A stretch of DNA of 64,000 bases from Blastococcus sp. TF02-8 (GCF_003319175.1 NZ_QOHK01000007.1:62001-126000); one strand, 5' to 3'. Positions 18,640-28,402 are shown, counted from the first letter of the stretch. Program-made: numbers and translations. The notes: generated from the sequence alone by a model not told the origin.

Positions 18640-19417
18640 GCAGCACGCTCATCTCGCGGGGCGGTGCCGGCTCGCTGCGGTCGACCAGCGGCAGCGAGCG
18701 CAGGCCGCGCTCCAGGTGCCACTGCAGCATCGCGGCGACCAGGCCGCTCCCCTCGCGCCGGTTGATCCCCTGGCTGGCCTCCGCGCGCGCCCAGTCACCG
18801 GTCAGCAGCGAGTCCAGCAGCTCGATGGTCACCGGGCTGGGCATCGCCGAGCCGGTCGGGCGGCAGGCCGGGCAGACGGTGCCACCGGCGGGCACGGAGA
18901 AGTGCCGGTGCGGCCCTTCCTCCCCGCAGCGCGCGCACTCACCGAGCGCGGGCTCCCACCCGGCGACCGACATCGCCCGTAGCAGGAACGCGTCGAGCAC
19001 CAGGCCGGCGGGGTGGGTCTTCTCCCCCAGCGCCCGCAGCGCGCCGACCACCAGGAGGAACAGCCGGAGCGAGGGCTCCTTCTCCTCGGCGGTCAGCCGG
19101 TCGGCGGTCTCCAGGACGGCGGTGCCGGCGGTGTAGGCCGGGTAGTCGGTGACGATCTCCTGGCCGTAGGACCGGATCGACTCCGCCTGGCTCACGATGT
19201 CGAGGTTGCGGCCGGTGTAGAGCTGCAGGTCGACGTGGGTGAACGGCTCCAGCCGCGCGCCGAACTTGCTCTTGGTGCGCCGCACGCCCTTGGCCACCGC
19301 GCGCACCTTGCCCGTGCGCCGGGTCAGCACGGTGACGATGCGGTCGGCCTCACCCAGCTTCTGGGTGCGCAGCACGATGCCCTCGTCCCGGTAGAGGGCC
19401 TTCGGGGTCGTGCTCAA
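18629..19417 (-). CDS. recO: DNA repair protein RecO
   Basis: RecO anneals ssDNA and loads RecA with RecR in the RecFOR pathway. It has 262 residues from the chosen start. The N-terminal OB-fold reads [20 protein letters not shown] and [22 protein letters not shown]. The helical part contains [20 protein letters not shown]. The zinc finger is [10 protein letters not shown]...VCPACRP. I choose the TTG at 19417, which overlaps the era stop (TTGA); a GTG at 19456 would add 13 residues inside era. It is translationally coupled to era and uppS. Confidence 0.93.
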   Translation of the reverse strand: MSTTPKALYRDEGIVLRTQKLGEADRIVTVLTRRTGKVRAVAKGVRRTKSKFGARLEPFTHVDLQLYTGRNLDIVSQAESIRSYGQEIVTDYPAYTAGTAVLETADRLTAEEKEPSLRLFLLVVGALRALGEKTHPAGLVLDAFLLRAMSVAGWEPALGECARCGEEGPHRHFSVPAGGTVCPACRPTGSAMPSPVTIELLDSLLTGDWARAEASQGINRREGSGLVAAMLQWHLERGLRSLPLVDRSEPAPPREMSVLHEA

Positions 19418-20331
19418 TAGCCCAGCCTGTTCAGCTTCTTGGGGTCGTCCTGCCACTCCCCGAGCACGGTCACGTGCAGCTCCAGGTGCACCCGGGCGCC
19501 GAGCAGCGTCTCCATGCCGATCCGCGCCTCGCTCCCGATGGCCTTGATGATCGAGCCGCCCCGGCCCAGCAGCATCGGCTTCTGGCTCTGCCGCTCGCAG
19601 TGCAGCAGCGCGTGCACCTCGACCAGCTCCCGGCCCGCCCGCTTGGGGTCGGGACGCCGGTTGAGCTCCTCGATGGTGACCGCCAGCGAGTGCGGCACCT
19701 CCTGGAACACCTTCTCCAGCGCCGCCTCGCGCACCAGCTCGGCCAGCTGGCGCTCGACGTCCTCGTCGGTCGTCTGCTCCTCGGGGTAGAGCGGCGGCCC
19801 CTCGGGCAGGAGCTTGATCAGCAGGTCCTCGAGCAGGTCGACCTGGTCGCCCTTCACCGCGCTGACCGGTACGACCTCGGCCGCGTCGACCAGCTGGCTG
19901 GCCGCCAGGAGCTGCTCGGTGACCGCCTTCTTGCCCGCCGCGTCGGTCTTGGTCACGACGACGACCACGGGAGCCTTGATCTCGCGCAGCTGGCGGGCGA
20001 TGAACCTGTCGCCGGTGCCGACGGGCTGGTCGGCCGGGATGCAGAAGACGATGACGTCGACGTCGGACAGCGTGTCGCGGACGACGTCGTTGAGCCGCTT
20101 GCCCAGCAGCGACTTGGGCTTGTGCAGGCCGGGGGTGTCGACGAGCACGATCTGCCCGCCGGGCCGGTGGACGACGCCGCGGATCGCGTGCCGCGTGGTC
20201 TGCGGGCGGTTGCTGACGATGCCGACCTTCTCGCCGACCATCGCGTTGGTCAGCGTGGTCTTGCCGGCGTTGGGGCGGCCCACCAGGGCGATGAAGCCGC
20301 TGCGGTGCGGCGTCTGGTCAGGGCTGCTCAC
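19414..20331 (-). CDS. era: GTPase Era
   Basis: Era is an essential GTPase that binds 16S rRNA during 30S assembly. It has 305 residues. The G-domain has GRPNAGKTTLTNAMVG (G1), RPQTTRHAIRGVVHRPG (G2), VDTPGLHKP (G3) and VVVTKTDAAGK (G4). The C-terminal KH domain has LEVHALLHCERQSQKPMLLG and GSIIKAIGSEARIGMETLLG. The start is GTG at 20331. It is part of the conserved ybeY-CBS-deaminase-like-era-recO order known from mycobacteria. Confidence 0.97.
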   Translation of the reverse strand: MSSPDQTPHRSGFIALVGRPNAGKTTLTNAMVGEKVGIVSNRPQTTRHAIRGVVHRPGGQIVLVDTPGLHKPKSLLGKRLNDVVRDTLSDVDVIVFCIPADQPVGTGDRFIARQLREIKAPVVVVVTKTDAAGKKAVTEQLLAASQLVDAAEVVPVSAVKGDQVDLLEDLLIKLLPEGPPLYPEEQTTDEDVERQLAELVREAALEKVFQEVPHSLAVTIEELNRRPDPKRAGRELVEVHALLHCERQSQKPMLLGRGGSIIKAIGSEARIGMETLLGARVHLELHVTVLGEWQDDPKKLNRLGY

Positions 20332-20385
20332 GGCTCCAGTCTCCCACCCGGGACCGACGCAACCGCCGACGCCGCCTCGTCGGTC

Positions 20386-20718
20386 TCAGGCGGTGGCGCG
20401 GACGGTCCCGTCAGGACCGGCGAGGTGCACCGGCGCGTCGGCGGTGAGGTCGTGCACGGCGGCCAGCCCGTTCGGCTCCACGGCCTCGGCGGCCGAGACG
20501 ACGACGGCGGCCTCCAGGCCCTCCACCCCACTGGACACCGCCGCGGCGACGGCGGCCTGCAGCGCGGTCAGGGTGAGCGAGGGCAGGGCGACCGATGCCG
20601 CCACGTAGGTGCGGCCGTCGGTGTCGCGCACCGCCGCCCCCTCGGTCGCGCCGGTGCGGGCACGCGCGGAGCGGGCCAGGGTGACGAGCTTCGCGTCCTC
20701 GGGGTGCAGATCGCTCAC
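20386..20718 (-). CDS. Cytidine-deaminase-like protein without catalytic residues
   Basis: The protein has 110 residues, positional counterpart of the conserved hypothetical gene between era and the CBS protein in mycobacteria. The pattern DGRTYVAASVALPSLTLTAL followed by QAAVAAAVSSG follows a cytidine deaminase first half, but the zinc motif H/C-A-E is absent, and no P-C-x-x-C follows. It is thus an inactive homologue of unknown role, kept in this operon across Actinobacteria. The GTG start is 6 nt downstream of the CBS gene stop. The family reading is by pattern and context. Confidence 0.8.
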   Translation of the reverse strand: MSDLHPEDAKLVTLARSARARTGATEGAAVRDTDGRTYVAASVALPSLTLTALQAAVAAAVSSGVEGLEAAVVVSAAEAVEPNGLAAVHDLTADAPVHLAGPDGTVRATA

Positions 20719-20724
20719 GAGGAC

Positions 20725-22080
20725 TCAGCCTTCCACGCCGGCGTGGAGGTCGGCTCGGGTGGCCCCGGAGGGCTGCTCCTCGCCCGCATCCCCGTCGTCC
20801 TCGGACGGCTCGGGGACGCGGCACACGAGCATGGTGTCGATCCGGTTGCGGCGCCCGCCGGTGCTCTCGGCGACCAGCCGGAGGCCGCCGACCTCCGCAG
20901 CCGCGCCCTCGATGGGCACCCGGCCGAGCTCCCGGGCGAGCAGGCCGCCGACGGTCTCGACGTCGTCGTCCTCGGTGAGCTCGACCCCCGGGAAGAGCTC
21001 GACGAGGTCCTGGACCGGGAGCCGGGCGATCACCCGCACCGAGCCGTCCTCCAGCTGCTCGATCTCGGGACGCCGGACGGTGTCGTGCTCGTCGGCGATC
21101 TCGCCCACGATCTCCTCGAGGATGTCCTCGATGGTCAGCAGGCCGGCGAAGCCGCCGTACTCGTCGACCACGATCGCGATGTGGATCCGCTGCGCCTGCA
21201 TGTCCCGCAGCAGCTCGTCGACCGGCTTGGACTCCGGCACGAAGGTCGGCGTCCGCATCAGCTCCTCGACCCGCGGCCCGCGCTGGTCGCCGGAGTTCTG
21301 CGACCGGCGGACCAGGTCCTTGAGGTAGACCACTCCCACGACGTCGTCGACGTTGTCGCCGATCACCGGGATGCGGCTGAAGCCGCTGCGCAGCGCCAGG
21401 GCCAGCGCCTGCCGGACGGTCTTGTGCCGCTCGATGTAGACGACGTCGGTGCGCGGGACCATGACCTCGCGGGCGATGGTGTCGCCCAGCTCGAACACCG
21501 AGTGGATCATGTTGCGCTCGCCGGACTCGACGACGCCGCGCTCCTCGGCCATGTCGACCAGCTCGCGCAGCTCGACCTCGGAGGAGAACGGGCCGTCGCG
21601 GAAACCGCGGCCCGGGGTGATCGCGTTGCCGACGAGGATCAGCAGCGTGGCGACGGGTCCGAGCACCCGGCCGAGCAGCCGCACGACCCCCGCGGTGGCC
21701 AGCGCCGTCCCGTAGGCGTGCTGGCGGCCGAGCGTGCGCGGGCCGACGCCGACCAGCACGTAGCTGACCAGGGTCATCACGCCGGCGGCGGTGAGGAAGG
21801 TCTGCCAGCCACCGCCCCACAGGTCGGTGAGCAGGACGGTGACCAGGACGACGGCGACCATCTCGCAGGCGATGCGCAGCAGGAGCAGCAGCGAGACGTG
21901 CCGGGCGCGCTCGGCGACGACCTCCTCGAGGGCCGCGGCGCGCTTGACGCCCTCGCGGCGCATCTCCTCGACGCGGGCCTTGGACACGCGCTGGAGGGCG
22001 GCGTCCATCGCGCCGAAGACCCCGGCCAGCGGGACCAGGCAGCAGGCGACCACGAGCATGGTGATCGCGGTGGAGGTCAT
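20725..22080 (-). CDS. CNNM/CorC-type membrane protein with CBS pair (hemolysin family)
   Basis: The protein has 451 residues. The N-terminal DUF21 membrane part has about four helices (first [20 protein letters not shown]). Then comes a linker with [20 protein letters not shown]. Two CBS motifs follow ([20 protein letters not shown] and [20 protein letters not shown]), with the typical [23 protein letters not shown] split over them. The C-terminal CorC/HlyC domain follows ([16 protein letters not shown]). This family is implicated in Mg/Co export; 'hemolysin' is a historic label. It overlaps the ybeY stop by 4 nt, and the short deaminase-like gene follows. Confidence 0.92.
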   Translation of the reverse strand: MTSTAITMLVVACCLVPLAGVFGAMDAALQRVSKARVEEMRREGVKRAAALEEVVAERARHVSLLLLLRIACEMVAVVLVTVLLTDLWGGGWQTFLTAAGVMTLVSYVLVGVGPRTLGRQHAYGTALATAGVVRLLGRVLGPVATLLILVGNAITPGRGFRDGPFSSEVELRELVDMAEERGVVESGERNMIHSVFELGDTIAREVMVPRTDVVYIERHKTVRQALALALRSGFSRIPVIGDNVDDVVGVVYLKDLVRRSQNSGDQRGPRVEELMRTPTFVPESKPVDELLRDMQAQRIHIAIVVDEYGGFAGLLTIEDILEEIVGEIADEHDTVRRPEIEQLEDGSVRVIARLPVQDLVELFPGVELTEDDDVETVGGLLARELGRVPIEGAAAEVGGLRLVAESTGGRRNRIDTMLVCRVPEPSEDDGDAGEEQPSGATRADLHAGVEG

Positions 22081-22580
22081 CGGGAGCCGGACTCCTGAGC
22101 GGCCGGCTCACCGGTCACCGGCTCGCGCGGGGCGGCTCGCCAGGCGTCGATGAGCTTCGACTGGAGACCGAACATCTCCTTCTCCTCGTCGGGCTCCATG
22201 TGGTCGTACCCGAGCAGGTGCAGGACGCCGTGGGTGGCCAGCAGCACGAGCTCGTCGTCCATCGAGTGGCCGGCGGCGCGGGCCTGACGGACGGCGACCG
22301 CGGGGCACAGCACGATGTCGCCGAGCAGCGCGGGGCCCGGCTCGGGGTCGTCGGGACGCCCCGTGTCGAACTCGTCCATGGGGAAGGCGAGGACGTCGGT
22401 CGGGCCCTTCTCCCCCATCCAGCGCTCGTGCAGGCTGCTCATGTAGTCGACGTCGACGCAGAGCACCGACAGCTCGGCCATCGGGTTGATCTTCATCTCG
22501 CCGAGCACGAAGCGGCAGATCCCGGCCAGCTCGGCCTCGTCGACGGCGATCTCGGACTCGTTGGACACCTCGACGGGCAC
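22077..22580 (-). CDS. ybeY: Endoribonuclease YbeY
   Basis: YbeY is a metal-dependent RNase for 16S rRNA 3'-end processing and ribosome quality control. It has 167 residues. The zinc motif H-x3-H-x5-H is in [20 protein letters not shown]. Upstream are [20 protein letters not shown] and [12 protein letters not shown], both family hallmarks. The start is GTG at 22580. It lies 5 nt after phoH and overlaps the CBS gene by 4 nt, the standard phoH-ybeY-corC arrangement. Confidence 0.97.
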   Translation of the reverse strand: MPVEVSNESEIAVDEAELAGICRFVLGEMKINPMAELSVLCVDVDYMSSLHERWMGEKGPTDVLAFPMDEFDTGRPDDPEPGPALLGDIVLCPAVAVRQARAAGHSMDDELVLLATHGVLHLLGYDHMEPDEEKEMFGLQSKLIDAWRAAPREPVTGEPAAQESGSR

Positions 22581-22585
22581 CGCGG

Positions 22586-23713
22586 TCAGCTCCCCTGCCG
22601 GCGCGGTCGGGACGTCCGCACCGGCGCGCCAGCAGCCGGTCGGGACGGAGCGGGCTGGCGGGTGGCGTCGAAGCGCTCGTAGGCGTCGACGATGTCGCCG
22701 ACCAGGCGGTGGCGGACGACGTCGGAGCTGGTCAGGTTGGCGAAGTGCACGTCCTCGATCCCGTCGAGGATCTCGCGCACGATCTTCAGGCCGCTCTGCG
22801 CGCCACCGGGCAGGTCGACCTGCGTCACGTCACCGGTGACGACGATCTTGGACCCGAAGCCGAGACGGGTGAGGAACATCTTCATCTGCTCGGCGGTGGT
22901 GTTCTGCGCCTCGTCGAGGATCACGAACGCGTCGTTCAGCGTCCGGCCGCGCATGTAGGCCAGGGGGGCGACCTCGATGGTGCCCGACTGCATCAGCCGC
23001 GGGATCGACTCGGGGTCGACCATGTCGTGCAGCGCGTCGTACAGCGGCCGCAGGTAGGGGTCGATCTTCTCGCTGAGGGTGCCGGGCAGGTAGCCCAGCC
23101 GCTCGCCGGCCTCGACCGCCGGGCGGGTCAGGATGATCCGGTTGACCTGCTTGGTCGTGAGCGCCTGCACGGCCTTGGCCATGGCGAGGTAGGTCTTGCC
23201 GGTGCCGGCCGGGCCGATGCCGAAGACGATCGTGTTCTCGTCGATCGCGTCGACGTACCGCTTCTGGTTCAGCGTCTTGGGCCGGATGGTCCGGCCTCGG
23301 CGGCTGATGATGTCGAGGCTCAGGACGTCGGCCGGGCGCTCGGAGCCGCCGGTCCTGAGCATGGCGATGACCCGGCGCACCGAGTCGGGTCGCAGCTGCT
23401 GGCCGGTGCCGATCAGCGCGATCAGCTCGTCGAAGACGCGGACGGCGAAGGCGTTGTCGGCCGGCTGGCCGGTCACGGCGATCTCGTTGCCGCGCACGTG
23501 CACGTCGGCCTCGAGCTCGGCCTCGACCAGCCGGAGCAGCTCGTCTGCGGAGCCCAGCAGCGCGACCATCGGGACGCTGTCGGGAACGGTGATGGCGGTA
23601 CGGACGGCCGCGATCGGCTGCCCCGCGACGTCGTCGGCGGCGGCGGCCTGCGCCGATGCCTCACGGGACGTGGGGGCACCTGGCACGGGGACGTTCGGGG
23701 AGGTGTCGGGCAA
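22586..23713 (-). CDS. phoH: PhoH family ATPase
   Basis: PhoH is a P-loop ATPase linked to RNA metabolism, usually paired with YbeY. It has up to 375 residues. The Walker A is [20 protein letters not shown]. The Walker B is [20 protein letters not shown], followed by [20 protein letters not shown]. An N-terminal extension of about 90 residues carries a KH-like part ([18 protein letters not shown]). The longest reading starts at a TTG (23713), a little downstream of a GAGGG site; shorter GTG starts inside the first 40 residues are possible. First gene of the ybeY operon. Confidence 0.94.
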   Translation of the reverse strand: MPDTSPNVPVPGAPTSREASAQAAAADDVAGQPIAAVRTAITVPDSVPMVALLGSADELLRLVEAELEADVHVRGNEIAVTGQPADNAFAVRVFDELIALIGTGQQLRPDSVRRVIAMLRTGGSERPADVLSLDIISRRGRTIRPKTLNQKRYVDAIDENTIVFGIGPAGTGKTYLAMAKAVQALTTKQVNRIILTRPAVEAGERLGYLPGTLSEKIDPYLRPLYDALHDMVDPESIPRLMQSGTIEVAPLAYMRGRTLNDAFVILDEAQNTTAEQMKMFLTRLGFGSKIVVTGDVTQVDLPGGAQSGLKIVREILDGIEDVHFANLTSSDVVRHRLVGDIVDAYERFDATRQPAPSRPAAGAPVRTSRPRRQGS

Positions 23714-23805
23714 GAACCCTCGACCCTGCCTTCCTGCTACGGCAATGGCGGACCGCTCGATGCTACCCGCGCACGAGCCGGTGAAGCGCCGCTCGCCCGT
23801 CCGGG

Positions 23806-24618
23806 TCAGCGCCCGGTGTACGTCGCCTTGCCCGGGCCGTCGGTCAGGAACGAGGCGACGGCGCCGCGCAGGTCGTCGGTGGCGAAGAGCGGGCCGGAGA
23901 TCTCCGGTACCAGGGCGTCGGCGGCCCGGGCACCCTCGCGGACCGCGACCGAGGCGAGCCGCTTGGTGGCCGCGTGCGCCACTGTGGGACCCGCGGCGAC
24001 CCGGTGCGCGTAGGCGCGGGCGGCCTCGGCGAAGCCCTCGTCCGGCAGCACCCGGTTCACCACGTTCCAGCGCTCGAGCACGGCGGCCGGGTAGCGCTCA
24101 CCGGTGTAGACGAGCTCCTTGGCCCGCGCGGGCCCGGCGCGCTCGGCCAGCCGCTGCGGGCCGCCCATCGAGGGGGTCAGGCCGACGACGATCTCGACCA
24201 GCCCGAACGACGCCTTCTCCGCGGCCAGCAGGATGTCGCAGGACAGCGCCAGCTCGAAGGCCGCGGTCAGGCAGAGCCCGTGCGCGGCGAAGACCGTCGG
24301 CACCGGCAGGTCCTCAAAGGTGTTCGCGACCTCCAGCAGCCGGGCCCACAGCTCGCCGCCGACGCGCGCCGGGTCCGGCCCCTCGGCGACGTCGCGGAAG
24401 TAGGTGACGTCGACCCCGCCGGAGACCACCTTGCCGCGGGCCTCGACCAGCACCGCCCGCGCCCGGCCCGGGTCGGCCGGGTCGGTGAGCGTGACCAGCT
24501 CGGCGGCCACCCGCTCCATCGCGTCGAACACCGCGGCGTCGAACAGGTTCAGCGGCGGGTTGTCCAGGACCACGACGGCGACGTCGCCGTCCCGTTCGAT
24601 GCGCAGGGGCTCGCTCAT
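23806..24618 (-). CDS. Enoyl-CoA hydratase/isomerase family protein
   Basis: The protein has 270 residues in the crotonase fold. LVEARGKVVSGGVDVTYFRD gives the first oxyanion-hole strand. VFAAHGLCLTAAFELALSCD gives the second, where the usual G-x-x-x-G-G-G is L-C-L-T-A-A-F, so catalytic geometry may differ. The general acid/base Glu of classical hydratases is not obvious; FGLVEIVVGLTPSMGG suggests isomerase-like use of Glu. The substrate is unknown. It is monocistronic, and the ATG is at 24618. Confidence 0.85.
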   Translation of the reverse strand: MSEPLRIERDGDVAVVVLDNPPLNLFDAAVFDAMERVAAELVTLTDPADPGRARAVLVEARGKVVSGGVDVTYFRDVAEGPDPARVGGELWARLLEVANTFEDLPVPTVFAAHGLCLTAAFELALSCDILLAAEKASFGLVEIVVGLTPSMGGPQRLAERAGPARAKELVYTGERYPAAVLERWNVVNRVLPDEGFAEAARAYAHRVAAGPTVAHAATKRLASVAVREGARAADALVPEISGPLFATDDLRGAVASFLTDGPGKATYTGR

Positions 24619-24650
24619 GTCCCCACCCTCTCAGGCGCGGCGCGCGCCGG

Positions 24651-25010
24651 TCACCCGGGCGGCCAGCCCAGGCCGCGACCGCCCAGCACGTGCAGGTGGA
24701 CGTGGTGCACGGTCTGGCCGGCGTCGGGGCCGGTGTTGGCGACCAGGCGGTAGCCGGGCTGCGCGCCGTCGCCGCTCACCAGCCCTTCCTGCCGGGCGAC
24801 GGCGTGGGCTCCGGCCACGACCTCGCCCAGCAGCGCCGGATCGGCCTCGGCGAGCGCCCCGACGGTGGCGTGGTGGTCCTTCGGGATCACCAGCACGTGG
24901 GTGGGCGCCTGGGGGTTGATGTCGCGGAAGGCGAGCACCCGGTCGGTCTGGTGGACGACGTCGGCGGGGATCTCACCGGCGACCATGCGGCAGAACAGGC
25001 AGTCGGTCAC
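24651..25010 (-). CDS. HIT family nucleotide-binding hydrolase
   Basis: The protein has 119 residues. The histidine triad is in TVHHVHLHVLGG (H-x-H-x-H). The start has DCLFCRMVAGEIPADVV, and the middle APTHVLVIPKDHHATV, as in HINT/Hit proteins that cleave nucleoside phosphoramidates. Here the zinc-type DCLFC is partly kept. GTG 25010 is the chosen start; upstream sequence is open but has no family similarity. It diverges from the ABC transporter operon at 25123. Confidence 0.92.
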   Translation of the reverse strand: MTDCLFCRMVAGEIPADVVHQTDRVLAFRDINPQAPTHVLVIPKDHHATVGALAEADPALLGEVVAGAHAVARQEGLVSGDGAQPGYRLVANTGPDAGQTVHHVHLHVLGGRGLGWPPG

Positions 25011-25122
25011 GCCCCGCACCCTAAGGCGGCGGGCCGTCCCCGGGCAGGTACAGGATGGGGCGCCGCCCCCCACTCCCCCGGAGGTCCCCCGTGCGCGTTC
25101 CCCTGCCCCCCACGAGGACGTA

Positions 25123-26055
25123 GTGAGTACCGTTCCCGCTGCCCGGTCGGGTGGCCCCGTCCCGAGGATCTCCCGCCGCACCCTGCTGGCCGGCACCGGC
25201 GTCGCACTCGCCGCGGCCCTCGCCGGCTGCGGCAGCTCCGCTGCCGACGGCTCCGCCGCGCCGCTGCGCATCGGGGCCATCCCCGACCAGGACCCTGAGG
25301 TCCTGCAGCGCCTCTACGGCACCGTCGCCGACTCCCTCGCCTCCGCCCTGGACCTCGAGGTCGAGTACCGGCCGGTCACCGACTACGCCGCCGCCGTCTC
25401 CCTCTTCCGCACCGGCGACCTCGACCTCGTCTGGTTCGGCGGGCTCACCGGCGTCCAGGCGCGCCTGCAGACCCGCGGCGCCGTGCCGATCGCCCAGCGC
25501 GACATCGACGAGGACTTCCACTCGGTGTTCGTCGTCAACGCCGCCACCCGCCTGACACCGTCGGACGACCTGCGTCCGCTGGCGGCGCTGCGGTTCACCT
25601 ACGGCAGCGAGACCTCGACGTCGGGGCGCCTCATGCCCGCCTACTTCCTGCGCGAGGCCGGCATCGACCCGCAGGGCTTCCCCGGCGGACCTGGCTTCTC
25701 CGGCTCGCACGACGCGACGATCGCCCTCGTGGCGTCCGGCAGCTACCAGGCCGGCGTGCTCAACGAGCAGGTGTGGCGGAGCCGGCTGGGCGAGGGCGGC
25801 ATCACCGACTCCGACGTCGTGGAGTACGCCCGCACCCCGGCCTACCACGACTACCACTGGCTGCTCGGTCCGCGCGCGGTCGACCGGTTCGGCGCGGACC
25901 TGCCGGACCGGCTGACCGACTACTTCACCGGCCTGACGCCCGAGCGCGACGCCGACGTGCTGGAGCTGTTCGGCGCGGGCTCGTTCATCCCCACCGAGGC
26001 GACGAACTACGACCAGATCGAGCAGATCGGCCGCGACCTCGGGCTGGTCCGCTGA
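25123..26055 (+). CDS. Phosphonate-type ABC transporter substrate-binding lipoprotein (PhnD-like)
   Basis: The protein has 310 residues. The signal carries a twin-arginine-like ISRRTLLAG and the lipobox LAGC, so it is an exported lipoprotein. The body is PhnD-type: LRIGAIPDQDPEVLQRLYGT, LFRTGDLDLVWFGGLTGVQA, FTYGSETSTSGRLMPAYFL and GSYQAGVLNEQVW. PhnD-like proteins bind phosphonates, phosphite or related oxyanions; the ligand cannot be fixed here. The GTG at 25123 has a GAGG site. The stop overlaps the ATPase gene by 4 nt. Confidence 0.9.
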   Translation: MSTVPAARSGGPVPRISRRTLLAGTGVALAAALAGCGSSAADGSAAPLRIGAIPDQDPEVLQRLYGTVADSLASALDLEVEYRPVTDYAAAVSLFRTGDLDLVWFGGLTGVQARLQTRGAVPIAQRDIDEDFHSVFVVNAATRLTPSDDLRPLAALRFTYGSETSTSGRLMPAYFLREAGIDPQGFPGGPGFSGSHDATIALVASGSYQAGVLNEQVWRSRLGEGGITDSDVVEYARTPAYHDYHWLLGPRAVDRFGADLPDRLTDYFTGLTPERDADVLELFGAGSFIPTEATNYDQIEQIGRDLGLVR

Positions 26056-26798
26056 GCGCGGTCGCGCGGCTCACCGGCGTCGAGGTCCGCTACGCAGGCA
26101 CGCCCGCCCTGGCCGGGGTGGATCTCACCGTGGCCGTGGGCGAGCGGGTCGCCGTCGTCGGCGCGTCGGGTGCCGGCAAGTCGACGCTGCTCGGCGTCCT
26201 CGACGGCACGGTGCCGCCGACCGCCGGACACGTGGAGGTGCACGGGACCGACCCGGCCGGCCTGCGCGGGCGGGCGCTACGCCGGCTGCGGGCGCGCACC
26301 GGCACCGTCCGCCAGCACCTGGACCTCCCCGGCCCGCTCCGGGTCGTGCACAACGTCAACGCCGGCCGGCTCGGCTCGTGGTCGGCCGCCCGGGCGGCCT
26401 GGTCCCTGCTCGCGCCCCAGGGGACGGCGGAGGTGCGGGCCGCCCTGGACCGGGTGGGCCTGGCCGACCGGGTGCACGAGCGCACCGACCGGCTCTCCGG
26501 CGGCCAGCGGCAGCGGGTCGCCGTCGCCCGGCTGCTCGTGCAGCGACCCGAGCTGGTGCTGGCCGACGAGCCGGCGTCGGCTCTCGACCCCGCACTGGCC
26601 GACGTCGTCCTCGAGCTGCTCGGCTCGCTCGCAGTGGCCGGCGGCGGCGCGCTCGTGGCAGCCCTGCACGACCCGGCGCTGGCCCTGCGGCACTGCGACC
26701 GGGTGGTCGGCCTGGAGCACGGCCGCGTGGTCCTCGACGCGCCGGCCGCCTCGCTCGGCGTGACCGCGCTCGAGGGCTTCTACGGGGTCAGCCGGTGA
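26052..26798 (+). CDS. Phosphonate-type ABC transporter ATP-binding protein (PhnC-like)
   Basis: The protein has 248 residues. Walker A is VVGASGAGKSTLLGVLDG, the signature LSGGQRQRVAVARLL, and Walker B LVLADEPASALD, followed by the H-loop in VAALHDPALALRHCD. No ATG, GTG or TTG lies in frame near the expected start. The likely start is the CTG at 26052, which overlaps the PhnD stop as CTGA; the next GTG (26117) would remove the first strand before Walker A. The stop overlaps the permease start (GTGA). PhnC/D/E functions are inferred from family and operon. Confidence 0.9.
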   Translation: MSAVARLTGVEVRYAGTPALAGVDLTVAVGERVAVVGASGAGKSTLLGVLDGTVPPTAGHVEVHGTDPAGLRGRALRRLRARTGTVRQHLDLPGPLRVVHNVNAGRLGSWSAARAAWSLLAPQGTAEVRAALDRVGLADRVHERTDRLSGGQRQRVAVARLLVQRPELVLADEPASALDPALADVVLELLGSLAVAGGGALVAALHDPALALRHCDRVVGLEHGRVVLDAPAASLGVTALEGFYGVSR

Positions 26799-28402
26799 CG
26801 GCCGTCCTGGACCGGGCTGCGCCGGCGCCGACCCCGCTGCGGCGGGACCGGCGCCGCTGGGTCTGGGGGCTCGCCGCGGTGGGGCTGGTCGGCTGGGCGC
26901 TCGTCGCGAGCGGCCTCTTCTCCGGGCCCGTGCTCAACCCGGCCGGCAGCGGTCAGTTCGGCCGGTTCGCCGCCGCGGCGCTGCGCCCGGAGCTGGACCC
27001 GGGCTTCCTGCGGGTGCTGGCGGACTCCGCGCTGGTCACCGTCGCCTACGCCGTGCTCGGCGCCGGGCTCGCGGTGGTCGGTGGGGCGCTCGGCGCGCTG
27101 GCCGTCGCCCGCACGACCTGGGGACGGCGGCGGACCGGCTGGCTGGTCGCCCGCGGCGTCGTCGCCGTGCCGCGGGGGCTGCACGAGGCGGTGTGGGGCC
27201 TCCTGCTGGTGAACGTCCTCGGGCTGGACCCGTGGGTGGGGGTGCTCGCGATCGCGATCCCGTTCGCCGCCGTCACGGCCACGGTGTTCGCGGGGATCCT
27301 CGACGAGGTGCCGCGCGCCGCGTACACGGCGCTGCTGGCCGCCGGGGCCGGGCGCACGACGGCTGCGCTGTACGGGCTGCTGCCCCTCGCGACCGGCCGG
27401 CTCCTCTCCTACGCCTTCTACCGGCTGGAGTGCGCGGTGCGCTCCGCCGTCGTGCTGGGGCTGATCGGCGCCGGAGGGCTGGGCTACCAGCTGGCGTTGT
27501 CCTTCGCGTCGCTGCGGTGGGAGCAGGTGTGGACGACGGTCTACGCGCTGGCCGCGCTGTGCCTGCTCGCGGATCTGGGCGGGCGCACCGTCCGGCACCG
27601 GGTCGCCGAACCGCGGCCGGGGGCGGGACGGGACCGGGTGCTCTCCGGCGCGGTGCTGGCGGTCGTGGCCCTCACGGCGTGGGCGGGCTGGTACCTCGCC
27701 CTCTCCCCCGCGACGCTGTGGTCGGTCCGCGCCCGGGAGCAGCTCGACTACGTGCTCTCCGCCGCCTGGCCCCCCTCCACCGAGGGCCCGCTCCTGCGCG
27801 AGGTACTGGGCGCCGCCGTGGACACCGTGCTCATGTCGGTGCTCGCGATCGCGTTCGCGACGGCGGGTGCGGTGGCCCTCGCCGGCGTGGCCGCTTGCCC
27901 GCACCGCGCGGGCCCGGCCCGTCGCGCCGTCGGCGGCGTCGTGCGCGCCGTCCTGCTCCTGCTGCGCGCCGTGCCCCCGCCGGTGTGGGCGCTGGTGCTG
28001 CTCTTCGTGATGCTGCCCGGAATCCTCCCGGGCGCGCTGGCGCTCGGCGTCTACACACTCGGCGTCCTCGGCCGGCTCGTCGGCGAGGCGGTCGAGGAGG
28101 CCGACCGGCGTCCGCGCGAGACCCTCCTCGCCGCCGGCGCCACCTCGGCCGGCGCCTGGCTCTACGGCACCGCGCCGGCGCTGGTCGGGCCGGTCCTGGC
28201 GCTGGCCGCCTACCGCTGGGAGGTGGCCGTGCGCGACGCCGTGCTGGTCGGTCTGCTGGGGGCCGGCGGCATCGGCGTGGTGCTCTCGGCCGCGACGTCG
28301 TCCTTCGACTGGCCGGCCGTCACGACGGTGCTGACGGCCATCGTCGCGCTGAGCCTGTGCATCGACCTGCTGGCCGACCGGGCGCGCGCCGCGCTGCGCT
28401 GA
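26795..28402 (+). CDS. Fused double permease of the phosphonate-type ABC transporter (PhnE-PhnE)
   Basis: The protein has 535 residues and two homologous permease halves of about 260 residues, each with about six helices. Half one has a coupling loop VAVPRGLHEAVWGLLLVNVL and ends in the EAA-like region AAGAGRTTAALYGLLPLA and VLGLIGAGGLGYQLA. Half two repeats this as RAVPPPVWALVLLFV, AAGATSAGAWLYGTAPAL and VGLLGAGGIGVVLS. Fusion removes the need for a homodimer or a second permease gene. The GTG 26795 overlaps the ATPase stop. The three-gene operon ends here. Confidence 0.9.
   Translation: MTAVLDRAAPAPTPLRRDRRRWVWGLAAVGLVGWALVASGLFSGPVLNPAGSGQFGRFAAAALRPELDPGFLRVLADSALVTVAYAVLGAGLAVVGGALGALAVARTTWGRRRTGWLVARGVVAVPRGLHEAVWGLLLVNVLGLDPWVGVLAIAIPFAAVTATVFAGILDEVPRAAYTALLAAGAGRTTAALYGLLPLATGRLLSYAFYRLECAVRSAVVLGLIGAGGLGYQLALSFASLRWEQVWTTVYALAALCLLADLGGRTVRHRVAEPRPGAGRDRVLSGAVLAVVALTAWAGWYLALSPATLWSVRAREQLDYVLSAAWPPSTEGPLLREVLGAAVDTVLMSVLAIAFATAGAVALAGVAACPHRAGPARRAVGGVVRAVLLLLRAVPPPVWALVLLFVMLPGILPGALALGVYTLGVLGRLVGEAVEEADRRPRETLLAAGATSAGAWLYGTAPALVGPVLALAAYRWEVAVRDAVLVGLLGAGGIGVVLSAATSSFDWPAVTTVLTAIVALSLCIDLLADRARAALR

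Noticed and set aside
19474-22098. An 874-codon plus-strand frame across era and the CBS gene
   Set aside because: Antisense shadow; the minus-strand genes have full family motifs.
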